The notes under the pieces were generated by a model that saw only the letters and a program-made list of their open reading frames with translations, had not been told where the DNA came from and searched no databases. Positions 11,118-18,324 of a DNA stretch of 64,000 bases are shown here, piece by piece. This DNA is from VAZQ01 sp963817015 (GTDB taxonomy: Bacteria; Pseudomonadota; Alphaproteobacteria; Rhizobiales; Xanthobacteraceae): NCBI GenBank assembly GCA_963817015.1, contig CAWFMV010000010.1, positions 186,001-250,000 of the forward strand, read 5' to 3'. The number at the start of each line of letters is the position of its first letter. Positions within the stretch are counted from its first letter, which is position 1. The position numbers were made by a program, and so were the translations under genes.

Positions 11118-12440
11118 ATGAGCACTAAGGAGAGACGATCCATATCGCATGGGCCGGATGTTGCCGGCAATGGTCTGCTAGACCGCCGCGCGCTGCTCGG
11201 GCGCGGCATCATGTTCGCGGGCGCCACCGCTGCGGGAGCCGGCGCCTCGCTCACGAGCGCTGCTGCTGAGCCACTGAAGGACGATCCCTGGAGCCTGACG
11301 ATGGGCGCGATCACGCCCCCTCGCCAGGAGCCGTCGCGCTTCGAGAAGAACGTGGTGCGCACGCTCAGCAATCCCAATCACGAATTCCGCAACTCGCACG
11401 CCCGCACGCCGCATCACCTTTTGCAAGGCACGGTGACGCCGGCGGCGCTTCACTTCTCGATCAATCACTCAGGTCTGCCCGACATTGATCCCGAGAAGCA
11501 TCGCCTCGTGATCCACGGTCTGGTGCGGCAGCCAAAGATCTTCTCGCTCGAAGACCTGTCGCGCTACCCGATGGTCACGCGCATGGGCTTCCTCGAGTGC
11601 GGCGGCAACAGCGCTCCGATGTTCTCCAACGAGCCGTTCCAAGGCACGGCGCAGGCCCTGCACGGGCTCGTGTCCAACTCGGAGTGGACCGGCGTTCTCC
11701 TCTCGACTCTGTTCGAAGAGGTCGGTCTCGACCCGAAAGCGAAGTGGTTCCTCGCCGAAGGTGCCGACTCGCTTGCGCTTCACCGCAGCGTCCCGGTCAA
11801 GAAGGGCTTGGACGATGCCATGATCGCGCTCTACCAGAACGGCGAGCGGCTGATGCCCGGCAACGGCTATCCGATGCGCCTGCTGCTGCCCGGCTACCAG
11901 GGCAACATGAACATCAAGTTCGTGCGCCGCATCAAGCTGCTCGATCAGCCGGCGATGAGCTTCTACGAGGCCAAGACCTACTCCCAGATCATTCCTGGCG
12001 ACCGCTACTGGAAGTTCCACTTCCTGCAGGAGGTCAAGTCGTTCATCACCCATCCGTCGGCCGGGCATTCGCTCAAGGGCCCGGGCTTCTACGAGATCTC
12101 CGGCGTCGCCTATTCGGGCACTGGACGCATCACCCGGGTGACGGTGTCAGCCGACGGCGGCAAGAGCTGGGGTCAGGCGGCGCTGCAAGGCCCGGTCTAT
12201 CCGCAAGCCTTCGTTCGCTTCCGCATGCCCTGGCGCTGGGATGGCCAGCCGGTCGTGCTGCAGAGCCGCGCCTGGGACGAGGCCGGCAACGTGCAGCCGA
12301 CCCGCGCCGAGTTCGTGGCCGCGCGCGGCCAGACCGAACGGCCGGTCGCGAGCCCGCTCGCGTTCCCAAACCAGCACTACAACAGCATCACCAGCTGGGG
12401 CATCGACAGCAAAGGGGAGATCAAGCATGTCTACGCGTAG
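11118..12440 (+). CDS. soxC: SoxC-like molybdenum sulfite/sulfane dehydrogenase (copy 1)
   Basis: This is an intact 440-residue protein of the sulfite oxidase family, the Mo subunit that oxidises sulfite or sulfane sulfur in the periplasm and passes electrons to a c-type cytochrome. The start is the ATG at 11118, preceded by GGGAGGAG; an upstream in-frame ATG (11058) lacks a ribosome site. A Tat signal is present (LDRRALLGRGIMFAGATAAG, residues 21-40). The Mo-ligand cysteine is Cys161 in MGFLECGGNSAPMF. The C-terminal dimerisation domain carries ITRVTVSADGGKSWGQAAL. The last 14 bases overlap the cytochrome gene start, so the two are translationally linked. No soxXYZAB genes are present, so the role could be sulfite detoxification rather than full Sox thiosulfate oxidation. 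Confidence 0.88.
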   Translation: MSTKERRSISHGPDVAGNGLLDRRALLGRGIMFAGATAAGAGASLTSAAAEPLKDDPWSLTMGAITPPRQEPSRFEKNVVRTLSNPNHEFRNSHARTPHHLLQGTVTPAALHFSINHSGLPDIDPEKHRLVIHGLVRQPKIFSLEDLSRYPMVTRMGFLECGGNSAPMFSNEPFQGTAQALHGLVSNSEWTGVLLSTLFEEVGLDPKAKWFLAEGADSLALHRSVPVKKGLDDAMIALYQNGERLMPGNGYPMRLLLPGYQGNMNIKFVRRIKLLDQPAMSFYEAKTYSQIIPGDRYWKFHFLQEVKSFITHPSAGHSLKGPGFYEISGVAYSGTGRITRVTVSADGGKSWGQAALQGPVYPQAFVRFRMPWRWDGQPVVLQSRAWDEAGNVQPTRAEFVAARGQTERPVASPLAFPNQHYNSITSWGIDSKGEIKHVYA

Positions 12441-12957
12441 CCTTCTGCTCTCTCTGGCGCTCACGGCCGTGCTCGGCGCGGGCGCAGCGCTCGCTGAAAC
12501 GCCGGGCCTCGGCAAGACCATCACGGAAGCCGACATCAAGCCGTGGAATCTCGATGTGCTGCCGGACGGCACCAATCTGCCGGCCGGCAGCGGCACGCCC
12601 GCGCAAGGCGCGCCGATCTATGCGCAGAAGTGCGCCGCATGCCATGGCGAGAAAGGCGAGAAGCCCGCGCCCGGCTATGGGGCGCTGGTCAGCCCGCCGA
12701 AGTTCGACAAGATCGATGCGTTCAAGTCGGTGAGCTATTATGAGTTTGCGACGACCCTGTTCGATGTCATCCGCCGCTCTATGCCGTATGTGGCGCCGCG
12801 GACGCTCACCGATAACGAGGTCTACGCTCTGAGCGCCTATCTCCTGTCGCTCAACAAGATCATCGGCGAGAACGACGTGATGGATGCCCAGAGCCTGCCG
12901 AAGGTGAAGATGCCGAACGCCGGCAAGTTCATCGTGCGGTTCCCGGACCGGATCTGA
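12427..12957 (+). CDS. soxD: SoxD-like monohaem cytochrome c (copy 1)
   Basis: This is a 176-residue exported cytochrome c, the likely electron acceptor of the SoxC-like enzyme it overlaps. The signal peptide is MSTRSLLLSLALTAVLGAG with cleavage after ALA. A single haem site CAACH is at residues 69-73, and the likely axial Met is in RRSMPYVAP (around 120). The C-terminus SAYLLSLNKIIGENDVMDA is shared with the second copy. Classical SoxD of Paracoccus is about twice as long with two haems, so this is a short form. A strong terminator follows within 25 bp, closing a two-gene operon. Confidence 0.87.
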   Translation: MSTRSLLLSLALTAVLGAGAALAETPGLGKTITEADIKPWNLDVLPDGTNLPAGSGTPAQGAPIYAQKCAACHGEKGEKPAPGYGALVSPPKFDKIDAFKSVSYYEFATTLFDVIRRSMPYVAPRTLTDNEVYALSAYLLSLNKIIGENDVMDAQSLPKVKMPNAGKFIVRFPDRI

Positions 12958-12978
12958 TCACGTTCAAAAAGTATTCAC

Positions 12979-13015
12979 GGGGCTGGCGGAGCGATCCGCC
13001 GGCCCCGTTTCGTTT
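12979..13015 (+). terminator. intrinsic terminator after soxCD copy 1
   Basis: GGGGCTGGCGGA (12979-12990), loop GCGA (12991-12994) and TCCGCCGGCCCC (12995-13006) form a 12-bp stem with one G-U pair, followed by GTTTCGTTT. The loop and half of the stem are identical to the hairpin after the second soxCD copy (16903-16930). Confidence 0.9.
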
Positions 13016-13145
13016 GGTGGACCGCCGAAGCAGAGGTACTATCAGAGGTCGGCGACCTCGGAGATCCGGAACTTGATCTATTTGCTCCGTTGCAGGACAA
13101 TTCAGCGTTTTCGTTTCATGCAAATCATATTTTACGGAGAATATC

Positions 13146-13238
13146 GTGAAAATGGCCAAGCCATTCACGCAGCACGCTGTTCCGCCTTTGGCCTCTAGCA
13201 CCTTGAATTGGCGCATCGACGTTGCGACGCGCACGTGA
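13146..13238 (+). CDS. candidate 30-codon leader/precursor peptide upstream of the MNIO gene
   Basis: A short ORF starts at GTG 13146 (or ATG 13152, two codons in), preceded by ACGGAGAA at 13134-13141. It reads VKMAKPFTQHAVPPLASS, then TLNWRIDVATRT, and stops at TGA 13236-13238. The stop overlaps a possible GTG start (13235) of the DUF692 gene and lies 11 bp before its ATG. DUF692 (MNIO) enzymes usually modify a small peptide encoded beside them, so position and signal make this a candidate substrate. Against it, there is no cysteine and no recognisable precursor family. It could be a leader peptide or chance. Confidence 0.35.
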   Translation: MKMAKPFTQHAVPPLASSTLNWRIDVATRT

Positions 13239-13249
13239 CGCGAAGCCAG

Positions 13250-14134
13250 ATGACTCCTTACGGGCCCTTACCCGCTGTCGGCATTGGCTATCGCAGCGCC
13301 ATCGGTGACTGGACGCGTGACAACCTTGCGCATTTCGACATGCTCGAGATCACCGTGGACCACTGCATCAGCAGCGGGGAGTCGGTGGCATCCGAGATCT
13401 TCGATCTGGTCGGCCGGATTCCTATGACGGCGCACGGGATCGGACTGTCGATTGGCACCGACGTGCCGCTCGACCTTGCTTACCTGGACAAGGTTGCTTC
13501 GATCGTAGAGCGCCTGCAGGCGCCCGCTTACAGCGAGCACCTCGCCTTCACTCGCGCTCCAGGCCGCGATCTCGCCAATCTGCTGCCGCTGCCGAAGACC
13601 GAGGAGGTCGCGGAGGCGGTCATCGCGAAAATCCGCCTGATTCAATCGCGCATCCCGGCGCCATTTCTGCTGGAAAACATCAGCTACCTGTTCGAATGGC
13701 CGGAATCCCGAATGACTGACGTTGAGTTTCTCAATCTGATCTGCGGCGAGACCGGCGCGGGCCTGCTACTTGATGTCGAAAATCTTTTCTTGAACGCGCA
13801 CAATCATGAGTTCGATCCGATTGCGTTTCTGAACGATCTGCCGACCGGCATTGTGAAAGAAGTGCATGTCGCGGGCGGGGTGACCGTGCACAAGGAGTTT
13901 CTGGCGCGTCCCTTCCTCGCCGATTCCCATTCGCATCCGGTGCCCGACGCTGCGCTCGACCTGCTTGATCGCGTGCTGGTTCGGCATAGGCCGGACACTG
14001 TCGTGCTCGAGCGCGACGACCGGCTACACGAATTCGATGAGATCCTGGATGATGTGCGCCGCATCCGTGCGCGCGTCGCCGCCGCGCAATCCGGTAGCCT
14101 TCATGCCAGCGAGCTTGTTGCAGCGTCAGATTAG
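13250..14134 (+). CDS. DUF692 family multinuclear non-haem iron (MNIO) enzyme
   Basis: This is an intact protein of about 294 residues. DUF692 proteins (MbnB, TglH, BufB and relatives) are TIM-barrel enzymes with two or three irons that oxidatively modify ribosomal peptides, usually with a partner protein. The start is taken at ATG 13250 (MTPYGPLPAVGIGYRSAIGD); GTG 13235 is an alternative. Metal-site blocks are all visible: MTAHGIGLSIG, YSEHLAF, FLLENISYLF, LLLDVENLFLNAHNH, EVHVAGG, DSHSHPVPD and VVLERDDRLHEFDEIL. It overlaps the partner gene by 32 bp. Its substrate is unknown; the 30-codon ORF directly upstream is the only small candidate. Confidence 0.88.
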   Translation: MTPYGPLPAVGIGYRSAIGDWTRDNLAHFDMLEITVDHCISSGESVASEIFDLVGRIPMTAHGIGLSIGTDVPLDLAYLDKVASIVERLQAPAYSEHLAFTRAPGRDLANLLPLPKTEEVAEAVIAKIRLIQSRIPAPFLLENISYLFEWPESRMTDVEFLNLICGETGAGLLLDVENLFLNAHNHEFDPIAFLNDLPTGIVKEVHVAGGVTVHKEFLARPFLADSHSHPVPDAALDLLDRVLVRHRPDTVVLERDDRLHEFDEILDDVRRIRARVAAAQSGSLHASELVAASD

Positions 14135-14831
14135 TCTGCTCGAATATCTCACGAGCGCCAGCGCCATTTTCGGCGAAGGCATCGATGCGTCTGCCGCGCC
14201 CCATCTCCAGGAGTTCGACCAAGCCCTGTTGCGGCTCGAAGCATGCTTCTCGCATGAGAAACGCATGGAGAAGATCATCGCGGCGTTTCCGCGGACGTTT
14301 GAGCTGCTGGGTGGCGATCAAGCCACCGTCGTCCGGGATTTCGTCGGAGCCTGCCCCTCGGTCGATATCAGGCGGATTGAGAACGCCCGCCAGTTCTACG
14401 ATTTCGTCTGCGCGCGCCGGGTGGCCACACCACCTCAGCCGCCCTATCTGCGCGACGTCGCCTCCTGCGAGCTTGCCATGGCCGAATTGCGCATCAAGCA
14501 CAAAACACGACCCTCGCAGCCCGTAGCCGCCGGGCGCGCGATACGATTTCGGCGCAATCGCGATACAGTCTTTCTTCCTTGCGCCTATGACATCCGACCC
14601 ATTTTTGAAGGCGGACCGGGCGAAACCCCTCGGCGTCGCGACGTCATGCTCGCGATCCTTGTTCCTCCCGGCACGGAACAGCCGGCAATCTTCGAGGTGC
14701 CCGCGCCCGTGTACGCTCTGCTCGTCGAGCTCGATACCTGGACAGACCGGGCTACATTGGGGCCGATGGAGGGGCTGGACGAGCTCATATCGGATCTTGC
14801 GGACCATGGGTTACTCGAGGTGAGCCCTTGA
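14103..14831 (+). CDS. MNIO partner protein (DUF2063/HvfC-like N-terminal region)
   Basis: This 242-residue protein overlaps the DUF692 gene, with start ATG 14103. The N-terminal 90 residues are helical (LLQRQISLLEYLTSASAIFG, HLQEFDQALLRLEACFSHEK), like the partner proteins that present precursor peptides to DUF692 enzymes. The C-terminal part contains DVMLAILVPPGTEQPAIFEV and LDELISDLADHGLLEV, which I do not recognise with certainty. No signal peptide or membrane segment is seen. Its stop is part of TTGA, which also starts the next fragment, so the three coding frames were one operon. Confidence 0.7.
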   Translation: MPASLLQRQISLLEYLTSASAIFGEGIDASAAPHLQEFDQALLRLEACFSHEKRMEKIIAAFPRTFELLGGDQATVVRDFVGACPSVDIRRIENARQFYDFVCARRVATPPQPPYLRDVASCELAMAELRIKHKTRPSQPVAAGRAIRFRRNRDTVFLPCAYDIRPIFEGGPGETPRRRDVMLAILVPPGTEQPAIFEVPAPVYALLVELDTWTDRATLGPMEGLDELISDLADHGLLEVSP

Positions 14832-14947
14832 AGATCTGCGTCATCGGCAAGTATCCGCTAATCCAGGCCGGCGTCAGCATGTGGACCTACTGGCATGCCC
14901 GAGAGCGTGTGAAGGGCGGAGCCATCCTGCCGCCATCGCCTCTTTGA
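14828..14947 (+). pseudogene. N-terminal stump of a glycosyltransferase
   Basis: It begins at TTG 14828, overlapping the stop of the MNIO partner gene (TTGA). It reads KICVIGKYPLIQAGVSMWTY, the nucleotide-sugar-side N-terminus of GT4-type glycosyltransferases (compare the KYPPIQGGVS pattern). Similarity ends after about 28 residues; the frame then runs into unrelated sequence and stops at 14947. The remaining roughly 350 residues of the enzyme are absent from the 125 bp before the second soxC. This suggests the MNIO operon lost its third gene when the second soxCD copy came to lie next to it. Confidence 0.6.
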
Positions 14948-15072
14948 TGGCACACGCTCGTTGAAGGCCTCGTTGCCCTGGACAATGGACAGGCCGCGGG
15001 CGCAGAATATCTCCCTTCTGGAATTCTCTTCCACGGGGCGCGCAAGATGCCCTTCGGCCAGGGAGGCAAAGC

Positions 15073-16395
15073 ATGAGCAATTCCAAACGATCCGATCTCG
15101 ATTCGCTTGAGGTGGTGGCAGGCAACGGTCTCATCAATCGCCGCGCTCTGCTCGGGCGCGGCATCGCGTTGGCGGGCGCCACGACCGCAGGCGCAGGCGC
15201 AACTTTCACCAGCGCGGGCGCCGAGCCCCTGCCGGTCGATCCGTGGAGCCTCACGATCGGCTCCACGATTCCGGCCTACGAGACGCCGTCGAAATATGAA
15301 AAGCACGTGGTGCGCACGCTGACGAATCCCAACCATGAGCCGCGCACCAGCCAGCGCACGGACGCCACATCATCTGCTCAACGGCACGATCACGCCCAAC
15401 GGCCTGCATTTCGTGGTGTCGCGCACCGGCTTTCCCGACATCGATCCGGCCAAGCATCGATTGGCCATCCATGGCCTGGTCAGGCAGCCAAAGGTGTTCA
15501 CGCTCGAGGCGCTAGCGCGTTATCCGATGGAGTCGCGCATCTGCTTCGTCGAATGCGGCGGCAACAGCGGGCCGCTCTACAACAAGGATCCCGATCCAGG
15601 CCAACGTGCAGGCCATTCACGGTCTCGTCTCCTGCTCCGAATGGACCGGCGTACGGCTCTCCACCCTCCTGGAGGAAACCGGCATCGACCCGAAGGCGAC
15701 CTGGTTCCTGGCTGAAGGCGCCGACGGGCCCAGCATGAACCGCAGCATTCCGATCGCCAAGGCGCTCGATGATGCGATGATCGCGCTCTACCAGAACGGC
15801 GAGCGCATCAATCCATCGCAGGGCTATCCCATGCGGCTCCTGGTGCCCGGCTATGAAGGCAACATGAACGTCAAATGGCTGCACCGGCATCAAGTTGATC
15901 GAGGCGCCGGTGATGGCCATCAATGAGACCATGCAATACACCATGCGCATCGAAGGGCAGAAATCCTGGCAGTTCTACTTCCCGCAGGAGGTCAAGTCGT
16001 TCGTGACCCATCCGTCGCCGGGGCACTCGCTCAAGGGTCCTGGCTTCTATGAGATCTCAGGCCTCGCCTATTCCGGCAACGGCCGCATCTCGCGCGTCAT
16101 GGTCTCGGCCGATGGCGGCAAGAGCTGGGCGCAGGCGGCGCTGCAGGAGCCGGTGCTGAGCAAGGCGCTCACCCGCTTCCGGATGCCCTGGCGCTGGGAC
16201 GGCCAGCCGGTCGTGCTGCAGAGTCGCGCCTGGGATGAGGCCGGCAATACGCAGCCGACGCGTTCGCAGATCGCCGCCGAGCGCGGCGAGCCGAGAGTCA
16301 ATGTGCCGGTGACGGCTTTCCCGATGGGGCACATGAATGTCATCACCAGCTGGGGGATCGACGGCAAGGGCGAGGTGAAACATGTCTATGCGTAG
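15073..16395 (+). CDS. soxC: SoxC-like molybdenum sulfite/sulfane dehydrogenase (copy 2), frameshifted
   Basis: This is a second SoxC-like enzyme, collinear with copy 1 and similar over its whole length. The start is the ATG at 15073 with GGGAGG upstream. The Tat signal INRRALLGRGIALAGATTAG is near-identical to copy 1. The Mo-ligand Cys is in ICFVECGGNSGPLY. The C-terminal end QVVLQ-type region reads QPVVLQSRAWDEAGNTQPTR. Single-base shifts near 15355, 15600 and 15895 split it into four frames, each continuing the alignment to copy 1 without loss. It overlaps the cytochrome gene by 14 bp exactly as in copy 1. Confidence 0.85.
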
Positions 16396-16884
16396 CAGCC
16401 TTCTTGTTGTCGCCGCCGCGCTCGCATTCGCCTCGGGCGCGGCCGCCGAAACCCCGAACCTCGGCCAGTCGATCACCGAGGCGGACCTTGCGCTCTGGGA
16501 CATCAGCGTCGGGCCTGATGGCGTCGGCCTGCCGCAAGGCAGCGGAACGCCCGCGCAGGGCAAGGCCGTCTACGAGCAGAAGTGCGAGCTTTGCCACGGC
16601 AAGGAGGCTTCGGGCGGAAGAACGCCGCGCTCGTGAGCACGAAGGATCGCACCGTGACGAACTACGTCCCGCACGCCACCACGGTCTTCGACTTCACGCG
16701 ACGGGCTATGCCCTGGCCGCAGCCGAAGTCGCTGACGGCGGACGAGACCTATGCGGTGACGGCGTATCTGCTCGCGCTCGCCAAGATCATCGGCGAGAAC
16801 GACGTCATGAACGCCGAGACACTGCCGAAGGTGCGCATGCCGAACCGGGATGGCTTCGTCAGCAAATATCCCGAGAAGCGCTGA
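16382..16884 (+). CDS. soxD: SoxD-like monohaem cytochrome c (copy 2), one frameshift
   Basis: This is the cytochrome partner of SoxC copy 2. The start is the ATG at 16382 inside the end of soxC, with signal peptide MSMRSSLLVVAAALAFASGA. The haem site is CELCH. A missing base near 16612 shifts the frame after HGKE; the remainder reads NAALVSTKDRTVTNYVPHA, then AYLLALAKIIGENDVMNAET, ending in SKYPEKR. Apart from that, length and order match copy 1. The end is followed by a terminator of the same design. Confidence 0.82.
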
Positions 16885-16902
16885 TCAGACGCTGGTGGAG
16901 TT

Positions 16903-16939
16903 GGAGCCGGTGGAGCGATCCGCCGGCTCCGTTGCTTTT
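16903..16939 (+). terminator. intrinsic terminator after soxCD copy 2
   Basis: GGAGCCGGTGGA (16903-16914), loop GCGA (16915-16918) and TCCGCCGGCTCC (16919-16930) form a 12-bp stem with one G-U pair, followed by GTTGCTTTT. It shares loop and inner stem with the hairpin at 12979-13006, as expected for a duplicated transcription unit. Confidence 0.88.
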
Positions 16940-17010
16940 GAGGTCGCTCTGCTGCCGTTCATCGCGCCTCCAATTGCCAAAGTTCCACCAAGGTCCCACC
17001 AAGCCGCGGC

Positions 17011-17967
17011 TCAGCCGCGCGCCCTGCGACCTCGGTGCCCCTGCCGCGTGCCCCGCTCGCCGCCAGCGGCCGCCAGTCTCACCACCTTTGTCTTGTTCCC
17101 CTTGCGGGCAACCTGACGGTCGTCGCGTCGGTGACGCGCCGACTGCAGCTCGGCGACACGAACCCGCGGTCCACGAGACGCCAGCTGGATCGACTTGTCG
17201 CTCTTCTCGATGGTCGCGGGACCGCCTCCGAACGAAGCAAAAAGCTTCGCCACGCTTTCGATCAGCTGCTTTCCGGCCTCGAACATGTTGAGCGGGTTGA
17301 TCGGGCCCTGCGCAGCAATCGTCTTCACCAGCGGACTGTCCGACCGGACCATCTTGATCCGCGTCGGCTGGCAATGATTCCACTCTGCTGGATTGTTCAC
17401 CCCATAAGGGCAGGCCACCCCGTGCGTGGCGGCGATACGGGTCCACAATCGCGCCTGCGCGCTGCCAGGCGCGCCTATGCCATGCATGTCGACGGCAAGA
17501 CCATAAGCGTGCAGCGAATTGAACTTGTTCTTGAACCCGCCAACCCCGAATGCCGGCGGACGATAGGCTGAGAAAATTCCTACATCCGACAGTCCGGAAC
17601 TCCTGGCCTCGCGGATGGCTGCGGCAAGCCGCATGACAAACTCGGGATGCAGGCGGCCAATCGCAACGTCCGGACCTTGCCGCACCATGGTTCCGCCGGG
17701 CGTTGCGGTCTTGATCAGGTAGGCCTGATCACTCACAACGTCCGGCTTTGCAGGGCACGGCTGATCCGCCACGCACTGATCATTGTTGCCCGCCCCATTC
17801 TCATTCGGCTCGGTCACTGTCGCGTCCGCAGGCGCTGCTTCCACCTGCTTTGCCGAGTTCGGTTCCGGTGCAGCAGCGGCTGCCGTCAAAGGCGGCATGA
17901 GCATAAGACCAACGGCTGCAGCGGGTACGCAGTTCAAGAAGAAAGTTGCGGCGAAAGACTGTCGCAT
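17011..17967 (-). CDS. exported M15/VanY-like peptidase domain protein
   Basis: This is an intact 318-residue protein with an N-terminal signal (VPAAAVGLMLMPPLTAAAAA) and a Pro/Ala/Glu-rich linker to about residue 75. The core resembles zinc D-Ala-D-Ala carboxypeptidases of the M15 group: SAYRPP (133-138), FNSLHAYGLAVDMHG (149-163; His153 and Asp160 as zinc ligands) and PAEWNHCQP (193-201; His198). The C-terminal 60 residues are basic and low-complexity (RHRRDDRQVARKGNKTK). The likely role is periplasmic peptidoglycan trimming. It is convergent with soxCD copy 2 and separated from it by that terminator. Confidence 0.7.
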   Translation of the reverse strand: MRQSFAATFFLNCVPAAAVGLMLMPPLTAAAAAPEPNSAKQVEAAPADATVTEPNENGAGNNDQCVADQPCPAKPDVVSDQAYLIKTATPGGTMVRQGPDVAIGRLHPEFVMRLAAAIREARSSGLSDVGIFSAYRPPAFGVGGFKNKFNSLHAYGLAVDMHGIGAPGSAQARLWTRIAATHGVACPYGVNNPAEWNHCQPTRIKMVRSDSPLVKTIAAQGPINPLNMFEAGKQLIESVAKLFASFGGGPATIEKSDKSIQLASRGPRVRVAELQSARHRRDDRQVARKGNKTKVVRLAAAGGERGTRQGHRGRRARG

Positions 17968-18324
17968 TGATGATGACCCCAGGTGTTGTGATAGTGGAAA
18001 TCGTTAACGCGCTAAAAAATGCGTCCACAATATGATGCCGACAAAAGAACAATTCTCTTCTTTGCATGCGATATGCATGAAGTTCCATCGTCGCGTTTCA
18101 AGCTCTTCAATGCCGCGGGATCGCCATAACCCAGGCGGGCTCGTGCCAGCTCGATGAAAGAATTTTCAGAGTGGAACCGATTATCTCGTCAGCAGATGAA
18201 AACGATTGATTTGATGCGCCAAAGTGGAACTTGGCTTCCTGCAATCACGAGGCTGCGACATGACGTCGCCGATCGGTGCCTCCAGGATGAAATAATCGCG
18301 AGTCGCTGCGGACCGCCGAGGCTC
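17968..18324. other. 357-bp intergenic region
   Basis: This region is upstream of the M15-type gene (leftward) and downstream of the leftward XDH-family gene. It is AT-richer than its surroundings, with CGTTAACG at 18002-18009 and an A-rich stretch just before the M15 gene, probably its promoter. No convincing coding frame, RNA or repeat is seen. Confidence 0.4.

Noticed and set aside
12958..13149. Open frame continuing after the soxD stop (reads EVGDLGDPELDLFAPLQDNS)
   Set aside because: It runs through the terminator, has no usable start codon, and is probably chance in a short interval.
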